A DNA stretch of 64,000 bases from Calliopsis andreniformis (taxonomy: Eukaryota > Arthropoda > Insecta > Hymenoptera > Andrenidae): NCBI RefSeq assembly GCF_051401765.1, contig NW_027480450.1, forward strand, positions 3,782,001-3,846,000. Direction: 5' to 3'. Under the pieces are notes generated by a model. That model saw nothing but the letters and a program-made list of their open reading frames with translations, ran no database searches and was not told the DNA's origin. Below are positions 1 through 12,190 of the stretch, one piece after another. Position 1 is the stretch's first letter, and each line of letters starts with the position of its first letter. A program made the translations under genes and the position numbers.

Positions 1-564
1 CCACAATTATCAATCCTCAAACCTCAACCTTCAATCACCAATATTCAATTTTCAATCCTAAATTCTCAATCCTCAATCCTCAATCCTCAATCCTCAATGT
101 TCAATACTCAATACCCAATCCTCAATCTTCAATCCTCAATCCTCAATCCTCAATCCTCAATCCTCAATCCTCAGTCGTCAATCTTCAATCCTCAATACTC
201 AATCATCAATCCTCAATCCTCAATCCTCAATCCTCAATCGCCAGTCTTCAAACCTCAATACTCAATCTTCAATCCTCAATCCTGAATCCTCAACCCTCAA
301 TCCTCATTCTTCAATCCTCAATACACAATCCTCAATCTTCAATCCTCAATACTCAATCTACAATCCTCAATGCTCAACCCTCAGTGTTCAATCCTCAACA
401 CGCAATCCTCAATCTTGAATCCTCAATCCTCAATCCTTAATCCTCAATCTTCAATCCTCAATCCCCAGTCCTCAATCTTCAATCCTCAATGCTCATTCCT
501 CAATATTCAATCCTCAGTCCCCAGTCCTCAATCTTCAATCCTTAATCCTCAATGTTCAATCCTC
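1..564. repeat. Heptamer tract at left edge (zone I)
   Basis: Irregular heptamer sequence with runs of canonical units mixed with TCAATCT, TCAATAC and TCAGTCG variants. It has no landmark module and no obvious long-range partner inside the window. The array clearly continues to the left of base 1. No gene is seen. Confidence 0.85.
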
Positions 565-716
565 AATCCCCAGTCCTCAATCTTCAATCCTCAATGCTCA
601 TTCCTCAATATTCAATCCGCAGTCCCCAGTCCTCAATCTTCAATCCTCAATGCTCAATCCTCAATACTCTATCCTCAGACCTCAATCCTCAATCCTCAAT
701 CCTCAAACCTCAATCC

Positions 717-745
717 TCAACCGTCAGTCCTCGTCCTCAATCCTC
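717..745. repeat. CpG-containing phase-slip motif (representative)
   Basis: Reads AACCGTCAGTCCTCGTCCTC. The unit TCGTCC is 6 bases long rather than 7, so the heptamer register shifts here by one base. The two CpGs stand out because the canonical unit has none. The motif recurs with small changes near 6505, 9510, 18113, 20250, 20892, 27271, 27911, 30627, 36072, 36718, 39438, 49684, 57661, 58438 and 59178, always at the same place within its larger repeat. Confidence 0.75.
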
Positions 746-892
746 AACCCTCAATCCTCAATCCTCAACCTTCAATCATCAATAAACAATCTTCAATCCT
801 CAATCCTCAACCCACAATCCTCAATATTCAACACAAAACCCTCAACCATCAATACTCAATACTCAACCATCAATCCTCAATTCTCAATACTC

Positions 893-1040
893 AATAGAAT
901 ATCCTGAATTCTCATGTTTCAATACTTAATCCACAATATTCTATAACCAAATCTCAATCCTCAAACATCAATTCTCAACACTCAATCCTCAACACTCAGT
1001 CCTCTCTCTTCAATCCTCCATCCTCAATCCTCAATCCTCA
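893..1040. repeat. Landmark module A (representative copy)
   Basis: A diverged stretch beginning AATAGAATATCCTGAATTCT, followed by CACAATATTC, CAAACATCAA, a CTCTCT tract and AGCGTCAATCC. It contains an EcoRI site, GAATTC, at 906-911. Related copies begin near 1544, 1970, 2718, 4817, 5614, 6677, 7334, 7754, 9682, 10340, 10780, 16336, 21066, 22017, 28083, 30821, 39625, 44472, 49870, 55890, 58612, 59366 and 62145. Most are preceded by CAACCATCAATCC. It still aligns as degenerate heptamers, so it appears to be an old diverged segment, not an insertion. Confidence 0.8.
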
Positions 1041-1193
1041 AGCGTCAATCCTCAATCCTCAATCCTCAACCCTCAATCATCAGTCCTCAAACCTCAATCC
1101 TCAGTCATCAAACCTCAATCCTGAATCCTCAATCCTGAATCCTCAATCTTCAGCCCTCAGTCCTCAACAATCAGCCGTCAATCCTCAATCCTC

Positions 1194-1310
1194 AATAGAG
1201 TATCCTCAATTCACAGTTTTCAATACTCAATACTCAATCTGCAATCTTCAAATCTCTATTCACAAACGTCAATTCTCGTCACTCAACTCTCAACACTCAG
1301 TCCTCAATGT
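1194..1310. repeat. Landmark module B (representative copy)
   Basis: Begins AATAGAGTATCC, then CTCAATTCACAGTTTTCAA, then CTTCAAATCT, CACAAACATC and a TTCTCATCACTCAAC-like stretch. It is usually preceded by CAGTCCTCAACAATCAG. Further copies begin near 2271, 3753, 4455, 5957, 6985, 8034, 8963, 9990, 12031, 13457, 14287, 15014, 16617, 17776, 18548, 19136, 19966, 21550, 22674, 23325 and 26983, and in matching places of the later units. The first half matches module A, so A and B probably share an ancestor. Confidence 0.8.
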
Positions 1311-2400
1311 TCAATCCTCAATCCTCTGTTCTCAATCTTCAATCCTCTATACTGAATCATCAATCCTCAACCCCCAATCCTCAATCCTCAATCCTCAGTC
1401 CTCAATCTTCAATCCTCTGTACCAAATCCTCAATCTTCAATCCTCAATCCTCAACCCTCAATCCTCAATCATCAATATTCAACACACAACCCTCAACCAT
1501 CGTTACTCAATACTCAACCATCAATCCTCAATTCTCAATACTCAATGGAATATCCTGAATTCTCACGGTTCAATACTCAATCCACAATATTCAATAATCA
1601 AACCTCAATCCTCAAACATCAATACTCAACACTCAATCCTCAACACTCAGTACTCTCTCCTCAATCCTCCATCCTCAATCCTCAATCCTTAATACTCAAT
1701 CTTCAACCCTCAATCCCCAGTCCTCAATCTTCAATCCTCAATGCTCAATCAAAATTCCTCAATCCTCAGTCCTTAATCCTCAGTCCTCAATCCTCAAACC
1801 TCAATCCTCAACCGTCTGTCCTCGTCCTCAATCCTCAACCCTCAATACTCAATTATCAATACTCTATCTTCAATCCTCAATCCTCAATCCTCAATCCTCA
1901 ATATTCAACACAAAACCCACAACCATCAATCCTCAATACTCAACCATCAATCCTCAATTCGCAATACTCAATAGAATATCCAAAATTCTCATGTTTGAAT
2001 ACTCAATCCACAATATTCTATAATAAAATCTCAATCCTCAAACATCAATTCTCAACACTCAATCCTCAACACTCAGACCTCTCTCTTCAATGCTCCATAC
2101 TCAATCCTCAATCCTCAAGCGTCAATCCTCAATCCTCAATCCCCAACCCTCAATCCTCAGCCCTCAAACCTCAATCCTCAGACCTCAAACCTCAATCCTG
2201 AATCCTCAATCCTGAATCCTCAATCTTCAGCCCACAGTTCTCAACAATCAGTCGTCAATCCTCAATCCTCAATAGAGTATCCTCAATTCACAGTTTTCAA
2301 TACTCAATACTCAATCTGCAACCTTCAAATCTCTATCCACAAACATCAATTCTCATCACTCAATCCTCAACCCTCAGTCCTCATCCTCAGTTCTCAATTC

Positions 2401-2941
2401 TCAACCCTCAATCCTCAATCCTCAATCTTCGATCCTCAATAATCAATCTCCAATCCTAGATCCTCAATCCCCAAACCCCAATCCTCAATCCTCAATTTTC
2501 AATACTCAATCCCCAGTCCTCAATCTTCAATCCTCAATGCTCAATCCTCAATCCTCAATCCTCAGTCCTCAATCCTCAATCCTCAATCCACAGTCTTCAA
2601 TACTCAATCCTTAATCCTCCATCCTCAATACTCAATCCTCAATCCTCAATATTCAACACACAACCCTCAACCATCAATCCTCAATACTCAACCATCAATC
2701 CTGAATTCTCAATACTCAATAGAATATCCTGAATTCCCATGGTTCTATACTCAATCCACAATATTCAACAATCAAATCTCAATTCTCAATTCTAAATTCT
2801 CAACACTCAATCCTCAATCCTCAATCTTGAATCCTCAATAATCAATATCCAATCCTAGATCCTCAATCCCCAATCCTCAATCCTTAATCCTCAACCTTCA
2901 ATCCTCAATCCCCAGTCCTCAATCTTCAATCCTCGATGCTC
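2401..2941. repeat. Heptamer tract with one module A
   Basis: Degenerate heptamers with a module A at about 2718 in which the EcoRI site is mutated (GAATTCCC is followed by ATGG). It also has the CAATAATCAATMTCCAATCC landmark with TAGATCC near 2840, which recurs near 3602, 4940, 6290 and 9290. No gene is seen. Confidence 0.8.
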
Positions 2942-3366
2942 AATCCTCAATCCCCAATCATCAATCTTCAATCCTCAATCCTCAATCCTCAATCCTCAAT
3001 CCACAATCTTCAATCCCCAATACTCAATCTTCAACCCTCAATCCTCAATCGTCAATCCTCAATCCTGAATGCTCAATCCTCAATCTTCAATCCTCAATAC
3101 TCAATCTGCAATCCTCAATCCTCAATCCTCAATCCCCAATCCTCAACCTTCAATCCTCAATACTCAATCCTCAATCCTCAATCCTCAATCCTCAGTCCTC
3201 AAACCTCAATCCTGAATCCTCAATCTTCAATCCTCAATACTCAATCTTCAATTCTCAATCCTCAAATCTCAATCCTCAATCCTCAATCCTCAATCGTCAA
3301 TCTTCAATCCACGATCCTCAATCCTCAATCCTCAATCCTCAATCCTCAATCCTCAATCCTCAATCC
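2942..3366. repeat. 0.42-kb direct duplication, copy 1
   Basis: Matches 5124-5548 at a constant offset of 2,182 bp. Checked anchors are AATCCCCAAT (2949 and 5131) and CGATCC (3312 and 5494). The same segment reappears as an inner module of every zone III unit, near 23520, so this is a likely source or sister of that module. It ends in a seven-unit canonical run at 3318-3366. Confidence 0.85.
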
Positions 3367-5123
3367 TCAATACTCAACCATCAATCCTCAATTCTCAATA
3401 CTCAATAGAATATCCTGAGTTCTCAGGATTCAATACTTAAACCTCAATCCTCAACCCTCAGCCCTCATTCCCAATCCTCAACCCTCAATCCTTAATCCTC
3501 TATATTCAATCCTCAATACTCAACCCTCAATCCTCAATCCTCAAGCCTCAATCCTCAATCCTCAATCCTCAGTCATCAATCCTCAATCTTGAATCCTCAA
3601 TAATCAATCTCCAATCCTAGATCCTCAATCCCCAATCCTCAATTCTTAATCCTCAATCTTCAATCCTCAATCCCCAGTCCTCAATCTTCAATCCTCAATG
3701 CTCAATCCTCAATCCTCAAGCCTCAGTCCTAAATCCTCAATCCTCAATCCTCAATAGAATATCCTCAGTTCACAGTTTTCAATTCTCAATCCCCATACAT
3801 CAATCTTCAAATCTCAATCCACAAACATTAATTCTCATCACTCAACCCTCAACACTCAGTCCTGAATCTTCAATCCTCAATCCTCAATCCACAATATTCA
3901 ATACTCAATACTCAATCTTCAATCCTCAATCCTCAATTTCCAATCCTCGGTACTCAATACTCAATCGCCAATCCTCAATCCTCAACCCTCAATCTTCAAT
4001 CCTCAATCCTCAATCCTCAATCCTCAGTCCTCAATCTTCAATTCTCAATACTCAATCTTCAATCCTCAATCCTCAATCCTCCATCCTCAATCCTCAATCC
4101 TCAATCCTCAATCCTCAATCCTCAATCATCAATCCTCAATACTCAATCCTCAATCCTCAATCCTCAGCCTTCAATCCTGAACACTCAATCTTCAATCCTC
4201 AATCCTCAATACTCAATCCTCAATACTCAATCCTCAATCCTCAGTCCTCAGTCCTCAATCCTCAATCCTCAACCCTCAGCCCTCATCCTCAATCCTCAAT
4301 CCTCAATCCTCAATCCTCAATCTTCAATCCTCAGTACTCAATCTTCGATCCTCAATCCTCAGTCCTCAAACATCAATTCTGAATCCTCAATCCTGAATCC
4401 TCAATATTCAGCCCTCAGTCCTCAACAATCAACAGTCGATCCTCAGTCCTCAATACAATAACCTCAATTCACAGTTTTCAATACTCAATCCCCACTCTGC
4501 AATCTTCAAATCTAAATCCAGAAACACCAATTCTCATCACTCAACCCTCAACACTCAATCCTCAATCTTCAATCCTCACTCCTCAATCCTCAATGTCCAA
4601 TCCTCAATACTCAATCTTCAATCCTCAATCCACAATTCTCAATCCTCAATACTCAATCCACAATCGTCAATCCTCAATCCCCAATCATCAATCTTCAATC
4701 CTCAATCCTCAATCCTCAATCCTCAATCCTTAATCTTCAATCCTCAATACTCAATCGTCAATCCTCAATCCTCAATCCTCAATACTCCACCATCAATCGT
4801 CAATTCTCAATACTCAATAGAATATCCTGAATACTCATGGTTCTATACTCAATCCACAATATTCAACAATCGAATCTCAATTCTCAATTCTCAATTCTCA
4901 ACACTCAATCCTCAATCCCCAATCTTGAATCCTCAATAATCAATCTCCAATCATAGATCCTCAATCCCCAATCCTCAATTCTTAATCCTCAATCTTCAAT
5001 CCTCAATCCCCAGTCCTCAGTCTTCAATCCTCAATGCTCAATCCTCAATCCTCAATCCTCAATCTTCAATCTTCAATCCTCAATCCTCAATCGTCAATCC
5101 TCAATACTCAATACACAATCGTC
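3367..5123. repeat. Heptamer tract between the two 0.42-kb copies
   Basis: Contains the leftmost perfect 18-bp dyad (3412-3429), module B copies near 3753 and 4455, and a module A near 4817. The intervening sequence is ordinary heptamer repeat with the common variants. No gene or RNA is seen. Confidence 0.8.
3412..3429. repeat. 18-bp perfect dyad in module A' (leftmost copy)
   Basis: ATCCTGAGTTCTCAGGAT: two 8-bp arms, ATCCTGAG and CTCAGGAT, that are exact reverse complements around a TT spacer. It occupies adjacent degenerate heptamers (TGAGTTC, TCAGGAT) and derives from module A by a few substitutions. Dyads are otherwise rare in this G-poor array. Confidence 0.85.
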
Positions 5124-5548
5124 AATCCTCAATCCCCAATCATCAATCTTCAATCCTCAATCCTCAATCCTCAATCCTCAATCCTCAATCTTCAATCCCC
5201 AATACTCAATCTTCAACCCTCAATCCTCAATCGTCAATCCTCAATCCTGAATGCTCAATCCTCAATCTTCAATCCTCAATACTCAATCTGCAATCCTCAA
5301 TCCTCAATCCTCAATCCCCAATCCTCAACCTTCAATCCTCAATACTCAATCCTCAATCCTCAATCCTCAATCCTCAGTCCTCAAACCTCAATCCTGAATC
5401 CTCAATCTTCAATCCTCAATACTCAATCTTCAATTCTCAATCCTCAAATCTCAATCCTCAATCCTCAATCCTCAATCGTCAATCTTCAATCCTCGATCCT
5501 CAATCCTCAATCCTCAATCCTCAATCCTCAATCCTCAATCATCAATAT
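5124..5548. repeat. 0.42-kb direct duplication, copy 2
   Basis: Partner of 2942-3366 at offset 2,182, with few differences (for example TCAATCT here for ACAATCT in copy 1). To its right it runs into a module A context at 5614, whereas copy 1 runs into module A' with the dyad. Confidence 0.85.
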
Positions 5549-5864
5549 TCAACATACAACCCTCAACCATCGATACTCAATGATCAACCATCAATCCTCA
5601 ATTCTCAATACTCAATAGAATATCCTGAATTCTCACGGATCAGTACTCAATCAACAATATTCAATAATCAAACATCAATCCTCAAACATCAATTCTCATC
5701 AATCAACCCTCAACACTCAGTCCTCAATCTTCGATCCTCAATCCTCAATCCTCAATCTTCAATCCTCAATACTCAATCTTCATTCCTCAATCCTCAATTC
5801 TCAATCCTCAATCCTCGATACTCAATCGTCAATCATCAAGCCCCAATCCTCAATCTTCAATTCT
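5549..5864. repeat. Heptamer tract with module A
   Basis: Module A begins near 5614 with CCTGAATTCTCACGGATC. The rest is ordinary heptamer sequence, including TCGATAC and TCAATCG units. No gene is seen. Confidence 0.8.
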
Positions 5865-6265
5865 CAGTCCTCAAACCTCAAACCCGAATCCTCAATCCTG
5901 AATCCTCAGTCTTCAGCCCTCAGACCTCAACAATCAATTGTCAATCCTCAATCCTCAATAGAATATCCTCAATTCACAGTTTTCAATACTCAATCCCCAA
6001 TCTTCAATCTTCAAATCTCAATACACAAACATCAATTCTCATCAATCAACCCTCAACACTCAGTCCTCAATCTTCGATCCTCAACCCTCAATCCTCAATC
6101 TTTAATCCTCAATACTCAATCTTCAATCCTGAATACTCAATTCTCAATCCTGAATCCTCAATAGTCAATCCTCAAGCCCGAATCCTCAATCTTCAATCCT
6201 CAATCCTCAATCCTCAATCCTCAATCTTCAATCCTCAATCCTCAATCCTCAATCCTCAATCCTCA
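5865..6265. repeat. 0.4-kb block with module B, copy 1
   Basis: Matches 7942-8342 at a constant offset of 2,077 bp. Anchors are CAGTCCTCAAACCTC at 5865 and 7942 and module B at 5957 and 8034. The right part also matches about 10900-11130. A distinctive shared string is CAATAGTCAATCCTCAAGCC near 6160 and 8240. Confidence 0.85.
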
Positions 6266-9200
6266 ACCTTCAATCCTCTATAATCAATCTCCAATCCTAG
6301 ATCCTCAATCCCCAATCCTCAATCATTAATCCTCAATCTTCAATCCTCAATCCCCAGTCCTCAATCTTCAACCCTCAATGCTCAATCCTCAATCTTCAAT
6401 CCTCAGTCCCCAGTCCTTAATCTTCAATCCTCAATGCTCAATCCTCAATACTCTATCCTCAGACCTCAATCCTCAATCCTCAATCCTCAAACCTCAATCC
6501 TCAACCGTAAGTCCTCGTCCTCAATCCTCAACCCTCAGTCCTCAATCCGCAACCTTCAGTCATCAATACACAATCTTCAATCCTCAATCCTCAATCCTCA
6601 ATCCTCAATATTCAACACAAAACCATCAACCATCAATCCTCATTACTCAACCATCAATCCTCAATTCTCAATACTCAATAGAATATCCTGAATTCTCATG
6701 TTTCAATACTCAATCCACAATATTCTATAATCAAATCTCAATCCTCAAACATCAATTCTCAACACTCAATCCTCAACACTCAGTCCTCTCTATTCAATCC
6801 TCTATCCTCAATCCTCAATCCTCAAGCGTCAATCCTCAATCCTCAATCCTCAATCCTCAACCCACAATCCTCAGTCCTCAAACCTCAATCCTCAGTCATC
6901 AAACCTCAATCCTGAATCCTCAATCCTGAATCCTCAATCTTCAGCCCTCAGTCCTCAACAATCAGCCGTCAATCCTCAATCCTCAATAGAGTATCCTCAA
7001 TTCACAGTTTTCAATACTCAATACTCAATCGGCAATCTTCAAATCTCTATTCACAAACATAAATTCTCGTCACTCAACTCTCAACACTCAGTCCTCAATG
7101 TTCAATCCTCAATCCTCTATTCTCAATCTTCAATCCTCTATACTGAATCATCAAGCCTCAACCCCCAATCCTCAATCCTCAATCCTCAATCCTCAATCTT
7201 CAATCCTCAGTCCCAAATCCTCAATCTTCGATCCTCAATCCTCAATCGTCAATCCTCAATCATCAATATTCAACACACAACCCTCAACCATCGATAGTCA
7301 ATACTCAACCATCAATCCTCAATTCTCAATATTCAATAGAATATCCTGAATTCTCACGGTTCAATACTCAATCCACAATATTCAATAATCAAACCTCAAT
7401 CCTCAAACATCAATACTCAACACTCAATCCTCCACACTCAGTACTCTCTCTTCAATCCTCCATCCTCAATCCTCAATCCTTAATACTCAATCTTCAACCC
7501 TCAATCCCCAGTCCTCAATCTTCAATCCTCAATGCTCAATCAAAACTCCTCAATCCTCAGTCCTTAATCCTCAGTCCTCAATCCTCAAACCTCAATCCTC
7601 AACCGTCTGTCCTCGTCCTCAATCCTCAACCCTCAATACTCAATTATCAATACTCAATCTTCAATCCTCAATCCTCAATCCTCATTATTCAGCACACAAC
7701 CCTCAACCATCAATCCTCAATACTCAATCATCAATCCTCAATTCTCAATACTCAATAGAATATGCTGAAATCTCATGGTTCAATACTCAATCCACAATAT
7801 ACAATAATCATATCTCAGTCCTCAAACATCACTACTCAACACTCAATCCTCAACACCCAGTCCTCTCTCTTCAATCCTCCATCCTCAATCCTCAATCCTC
7901 AACCGTCAATCCCCAATCCTCAATCCTCAACCCTCAATCATCAGTCCTCAAACCTCAAACCCGAATCCTCAATCCTGAATCCTCAGTCTTCAGCCCTCAG
8001 ACCTCAACAATCAATTGTCAATCCTCAATCCTCAATAGAATATCCTCAATTCACAGTTTTCAATACTCAATCCCCAATCTTCAATCTTCAAATCTCAATA
8101 CACAAACATCAATTCTCATCAATCAACCCTCAACACTCAGTCCTCAATCTTCGATCCTCAACCCTCAATCCTCAATCTTTAATCCTCAATACTCAATCTT
8201 CAATCCTGAATACTCAATACTCAATCCTGAATCCTCAATAGTCAATCCTCAAGCCCGAATCCTCAATCTTCAATCCTCAATCCTCAATCCTCAATCCTCA
8301 ATCTTCAATCCTCAATCCTCAATCCTCAATCCTCAATCCTCAATCTTCAATCCCCAATACTCAATCTTCAACCCTCAATCCTCAACCCTCAGCCCTCATT
8401 CTCCATCCTCAATCCTCAATCCTCAATCCTCAATCTACAATCCTCAACCTTCAATCCTCAATACTCAATCTTCAATCCTCAATCCTCAATCCTCAATCCT
8501 CAACCCTCAATCCTCAATCATCAATCCTCAACCTTCAATACTCAATCTTCGATCCTCAATCCTCAATCCTCTATATTCAATACTCAATACTCAATCTTCA
8601 ATCCTCAATACGCAATTCACAATCCTCAATCCTCAATCCTCAATCGTCAATCCTAAAGCCCCAATCCTCAATCTTCAATGCTCAATCCTCAATCGTCAAT
8701 CCTCAATCCCCAATACTCAATCTTCAATCCTCAATCCTCAATCCTCAATCCTCAATCCTCAATCTTCAATCCTCAATACTCAATCTTCAATCCTCAATCC
8801 TCAACCATCAGACCTCATCCTCCATCCTCAATCCTCAATCCTCAATCCTCAATCTTCAATCCTCAATCCTCAGTCCTCAAACCTCAATTCTGAATCCTCA
8901 ATCCCGAATCCTCAATCCTCAGCCCTCAGTCCTCAACAATCAGTTGTCAATCCTCAATCTCCAATAGAATATCCTCAATTCACAGTTTTCAATACTCAAT
9001 ACTCAATCTGCAATATTCAAATCTCTATCCACAAACATCAATCCTCATCACTCAAACCTCAACACTCAGTCCCCAATCCTCAATCTTCAATCCTCAATCC
9101 TCAATCCTCAATCCTCAACCCTCAGCCCTCATCCTCCATCCTCAGTCCTCAATCCTCAATCCTCAATTCTCAATCCTCAATACTCAATCCTCAATCGTCA

Positions 9201-9270
9201 ATCCTCAATTACCAATCCTCAATCTTCAATCCTCAATCCTCAATCCTCAATCCTCAATCCTCAATCCTCA
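6266..9270. repeat. Zone I ~3.0-kb higher-order repeat, copy 1
   Basis: Begins at TCCTCTATAATCAATCTCC and repeats from 9271. Anchors 6434 and 9439, and 7098 and 10103, are 3,005 bp apart. The offset drifts to 3,026 at 7762, 3,061 at 8401 and 3,068 at module B near 8963, so small insertions have accumulated. Module order is A (6677), B (6985), A (7334), A (7754), B (8034), B (8963). Ends are approximate. Confidence 0.8.
7942..8342. repeat. 0.4-kb block with module B, copy 2
   Basis: Second copy of 5865-6265, lying within the 3.0-kb repeat. It is followed by sequence (CAATCTTCAATCCCCAATAC) that copy 1 lacks and that recurs at about 11404 and 12661. Confidence 0.85.
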
Positions 9271-12190
9271 ATCTTCAATCCTCTATAATCAATCTCCAAT
9301 CCTAGATCCTCAATCCCCAATCCTCAATCATTAATCCTCAATCTTCAATCCTCAATCTTCAATCCTCAATCTTCAACCCTCAATGCTCAATCCTCAATCT
9401 TCAATCCTCAGTCCCCAGTCCTCAATCTTCAATCCTCAATGCTCAATCCTCAATACTCTATCCTCAGACCTCAATCCTCAATCCTCAATCCTCAAACCTC
9501 AATCCTCAACCGTAAGTCCTCGTCCTCAATCCTCAACCCTCAGTCCTCAATCCTCAACCTTCAGTCATCAATACACAATCTACAATCCTCAATCCTCAAT
9601 CCTCAATCCTCAATATTCAACACAAAACCATCAACCATCAATCCTCATTACTCAACCATCAATCCTCAATTCTCAATACTCAATAGAATATCCTGAATTC
9701 TCATGTTTCAATACTCAATCCACAATGTTCTATAATCAAACCTCAATCCTCAAACATCAATTCTCAACACTCAATCCTCAACACTCAGTCCTCTCTATTC
9801 AATCCTCCATCCTCAATCATCAATCCTCAAGCGTCAATCCTCAATCCTCAATCCTCAATCCTCAACCCACAATCCTCAGTCCTCAAACCTCAATCCTCAG
9901 TCATCAAACCTCAATCCTGATTCCTCAATCCTGAATCCTCAATCTTCAGCCCTCAGTCCTCAACAATCAGCCGTCAATCCTCAATCCTCAATAGAGTATC
10001 CTCAATTCACAGTTTTCAATACTCAATACTCAATCGGCAATCTTCAAATCTCTATTCACAAACATAAATTCTCGTCACTCAACTCTCAACACTCAGTCCT
10101 CAATGTTCAATCCTCAATCCCCTATTCTCAATCTTCAATCCTCTATACTGAATCATCAAGCCTCAACCCCCAATCCTCAATCCTCAATCCTCAATCCTCA
10201 ATCTTCAATCGTCAGTCCCAAATCCTCAATCTTCAATCCTCAATCCTCAATCGTCAATCCTCAATCATCAATATTCAACACACAACCCTCAACCATCGAT
10301 ACTCAATACTCAACCATCAATCCTCAATTCTCAATATTCAATAGAATATCCTGAATTCTCACGGTTCAATACTCAATCCACAATATTCAATAATCAAACC
10401 TCAATCCTCAAACATCAATACTCAACACTCAATCCTCAACACTCAGTCCTCTCTCTTCAATCCTCCATCCTCAATCCTCAATCCTTAATACTCTATCTTC
10501 AACCCCCATTCCCCAGTCCTCAACCTTCAATCCTCAATGCTCAATCAAAATTCCTCAATCCTCAGTCCTTAATCCTCAATCCTCAACCCTCAAACCTCAA
10601 TCCTCAAACGTCTGTCCTCGTCCTCAATCCTCAACCATCAATACTCAATTATCAATACTCAATCTTCAATCCTCAATCCTCAATCCTCAATCCTCAATCC
10701 TCAATCCTCATTATTCAGCACACAACCTTCAACCATCAATCCTCAATACTCAACCATCAATCCTCAATTCTCAATACTCAATAGAATATGCTGAAATCTC
10801 ATGGTTCAATACTCAATCCACAATATAAAATAATCATATCTCAATCCTCAAACATCAATACTCAACACTCAATCCTTAATCCTCAATCCTCAATCCTCAA
10901 TCTTCAATCTTCAAATCTCAATACACAAACATCAATTCTCATCAATCAACCCTCAACACTCAGTCCTCAATCTTCGATCCTCAATCCTCAATCCTCAATC
11001 TTTAATCCTCAATACTCAATCTTCAATCCTCAATACTCAATTCTCAATCCTGAATCCTCAATCGTCAATCCTCAAGCCCCAATCCTCAATCTTCAATCCT
11101 CAATCCTCAATCCTCAATCCTCAATCCTCAATCCTCAATCCTCAATCTTCAATCCTCAATACTCAATCTTCAATCCTCAATCCTCAACCCTCAATCCTTA
11201 ATCCTCAATCCTCAATCCTCAATCTTCAATCCTCAATACTCAATCTTCAATCCTCGATCCTCAATCCTCAATCCTCAATACTCAATCTACAATCCTCAAT
11301 CCTCAATTCTCAATCCTCAATACTCAATCCTCAATCGTCAATCCTCAATCCCCAATCCTCAATCTTCAATCCTCAATCCTCAATCCTCAATCCTCAATCC
11401 TCAATCTTCAATCCCCAATACTCAATCTTGAATCCTCAATCCTCAACCCTCAGCCCTCATTCTCCATCCTCAATCCTCAATCCTCAATCCTCAATCTACA
11501 ATCCTCAACCTTCAATCCTCAATACTCAATCTTCAATCCTCAATCCTCAATCCTCAATCCTCAACCCTCAATCCTCAATCATCAATCCTCAACCTTCAAT
11601 ACTCAATCTTCGACCCTCAATCCTCAATCCTCAATATTCAATACTCAATACTCAATCTTCAATCCTCAATACGCAATTATCAATCCACAATCCTCAATCC
11701 TCAATCGTCAATCCTAAAGCCCCAATCCTCAATCTTCAATCCTCAATCCTCAATCGTCAATCCTCAATCCCCAATCCTCAATCTTCAATCCTCAATCCTC
11801 AATCCTCAATCCTCAATCCTCAATCCTCAATCTTCAATCCTCAATACTCAATCTTCAATCCTCAATCCTCAACCCTCAGCCCTCATCCTCCATCCTCAAT
11901 CCTCAATCCTCAATCCTCAATCTTCAATCCTCAATCCTCAGTCCTCAAGCCTCAATTCTGAATCCTCAAACCCGAATCCTCAATCTTCAGCCCTCAGTCC
12001 TCAACAATCAGTTGTCAATCCTCAATCTTCAATAGAATATCCTCAATTCACAGTTTTCAATACTCAATACTCAATCTGCAATCTTCAAATCTCTATCCAC
12101 AAACATCAATCCTCATCACTCAACCTACAACACTCAGTCCCCAATCCTCAATCTTCAATCCTCAATCCTCAATCCTCAATCCTCAATCTT
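9271..12190. repeat. Zone I ~3.0-kb higher-order repeat, copy 2
   Basis: Second copy of 6266-9270. Modules A (9682), B (9990), A (10340) and A (10780) match 6677, 6985, 7334 and 7754. The equivalent of the 8034 module B is lost near 10890, where sequence jumps to CTTCAATCTTCAAATCTC. The later module B at 12031 pairs with 8963. Divergence from copy 1 is visible as frequent substitutions. Confidence 0.8.

Larger units (their letters stand above)
565..2400. repeat. Zone I 1.8-kb block, copy a
   Basis: This block is homologous to 6349 onward and 9354 onward. Shared anchors lie at 650, 6434 and 9439 (offsets 5,784 and 3,005) and at 1307, 7098 and 10103. It carries landmark modules in the order A (893), B (1194), A (1544), A (1970) and B (2271). 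The first spacings, 301 and 350 bp, are exact multiples of 7. Copies differ at many single bases, so this family is older than the zone III units. The right end is approximate. Confidence 0.8.
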
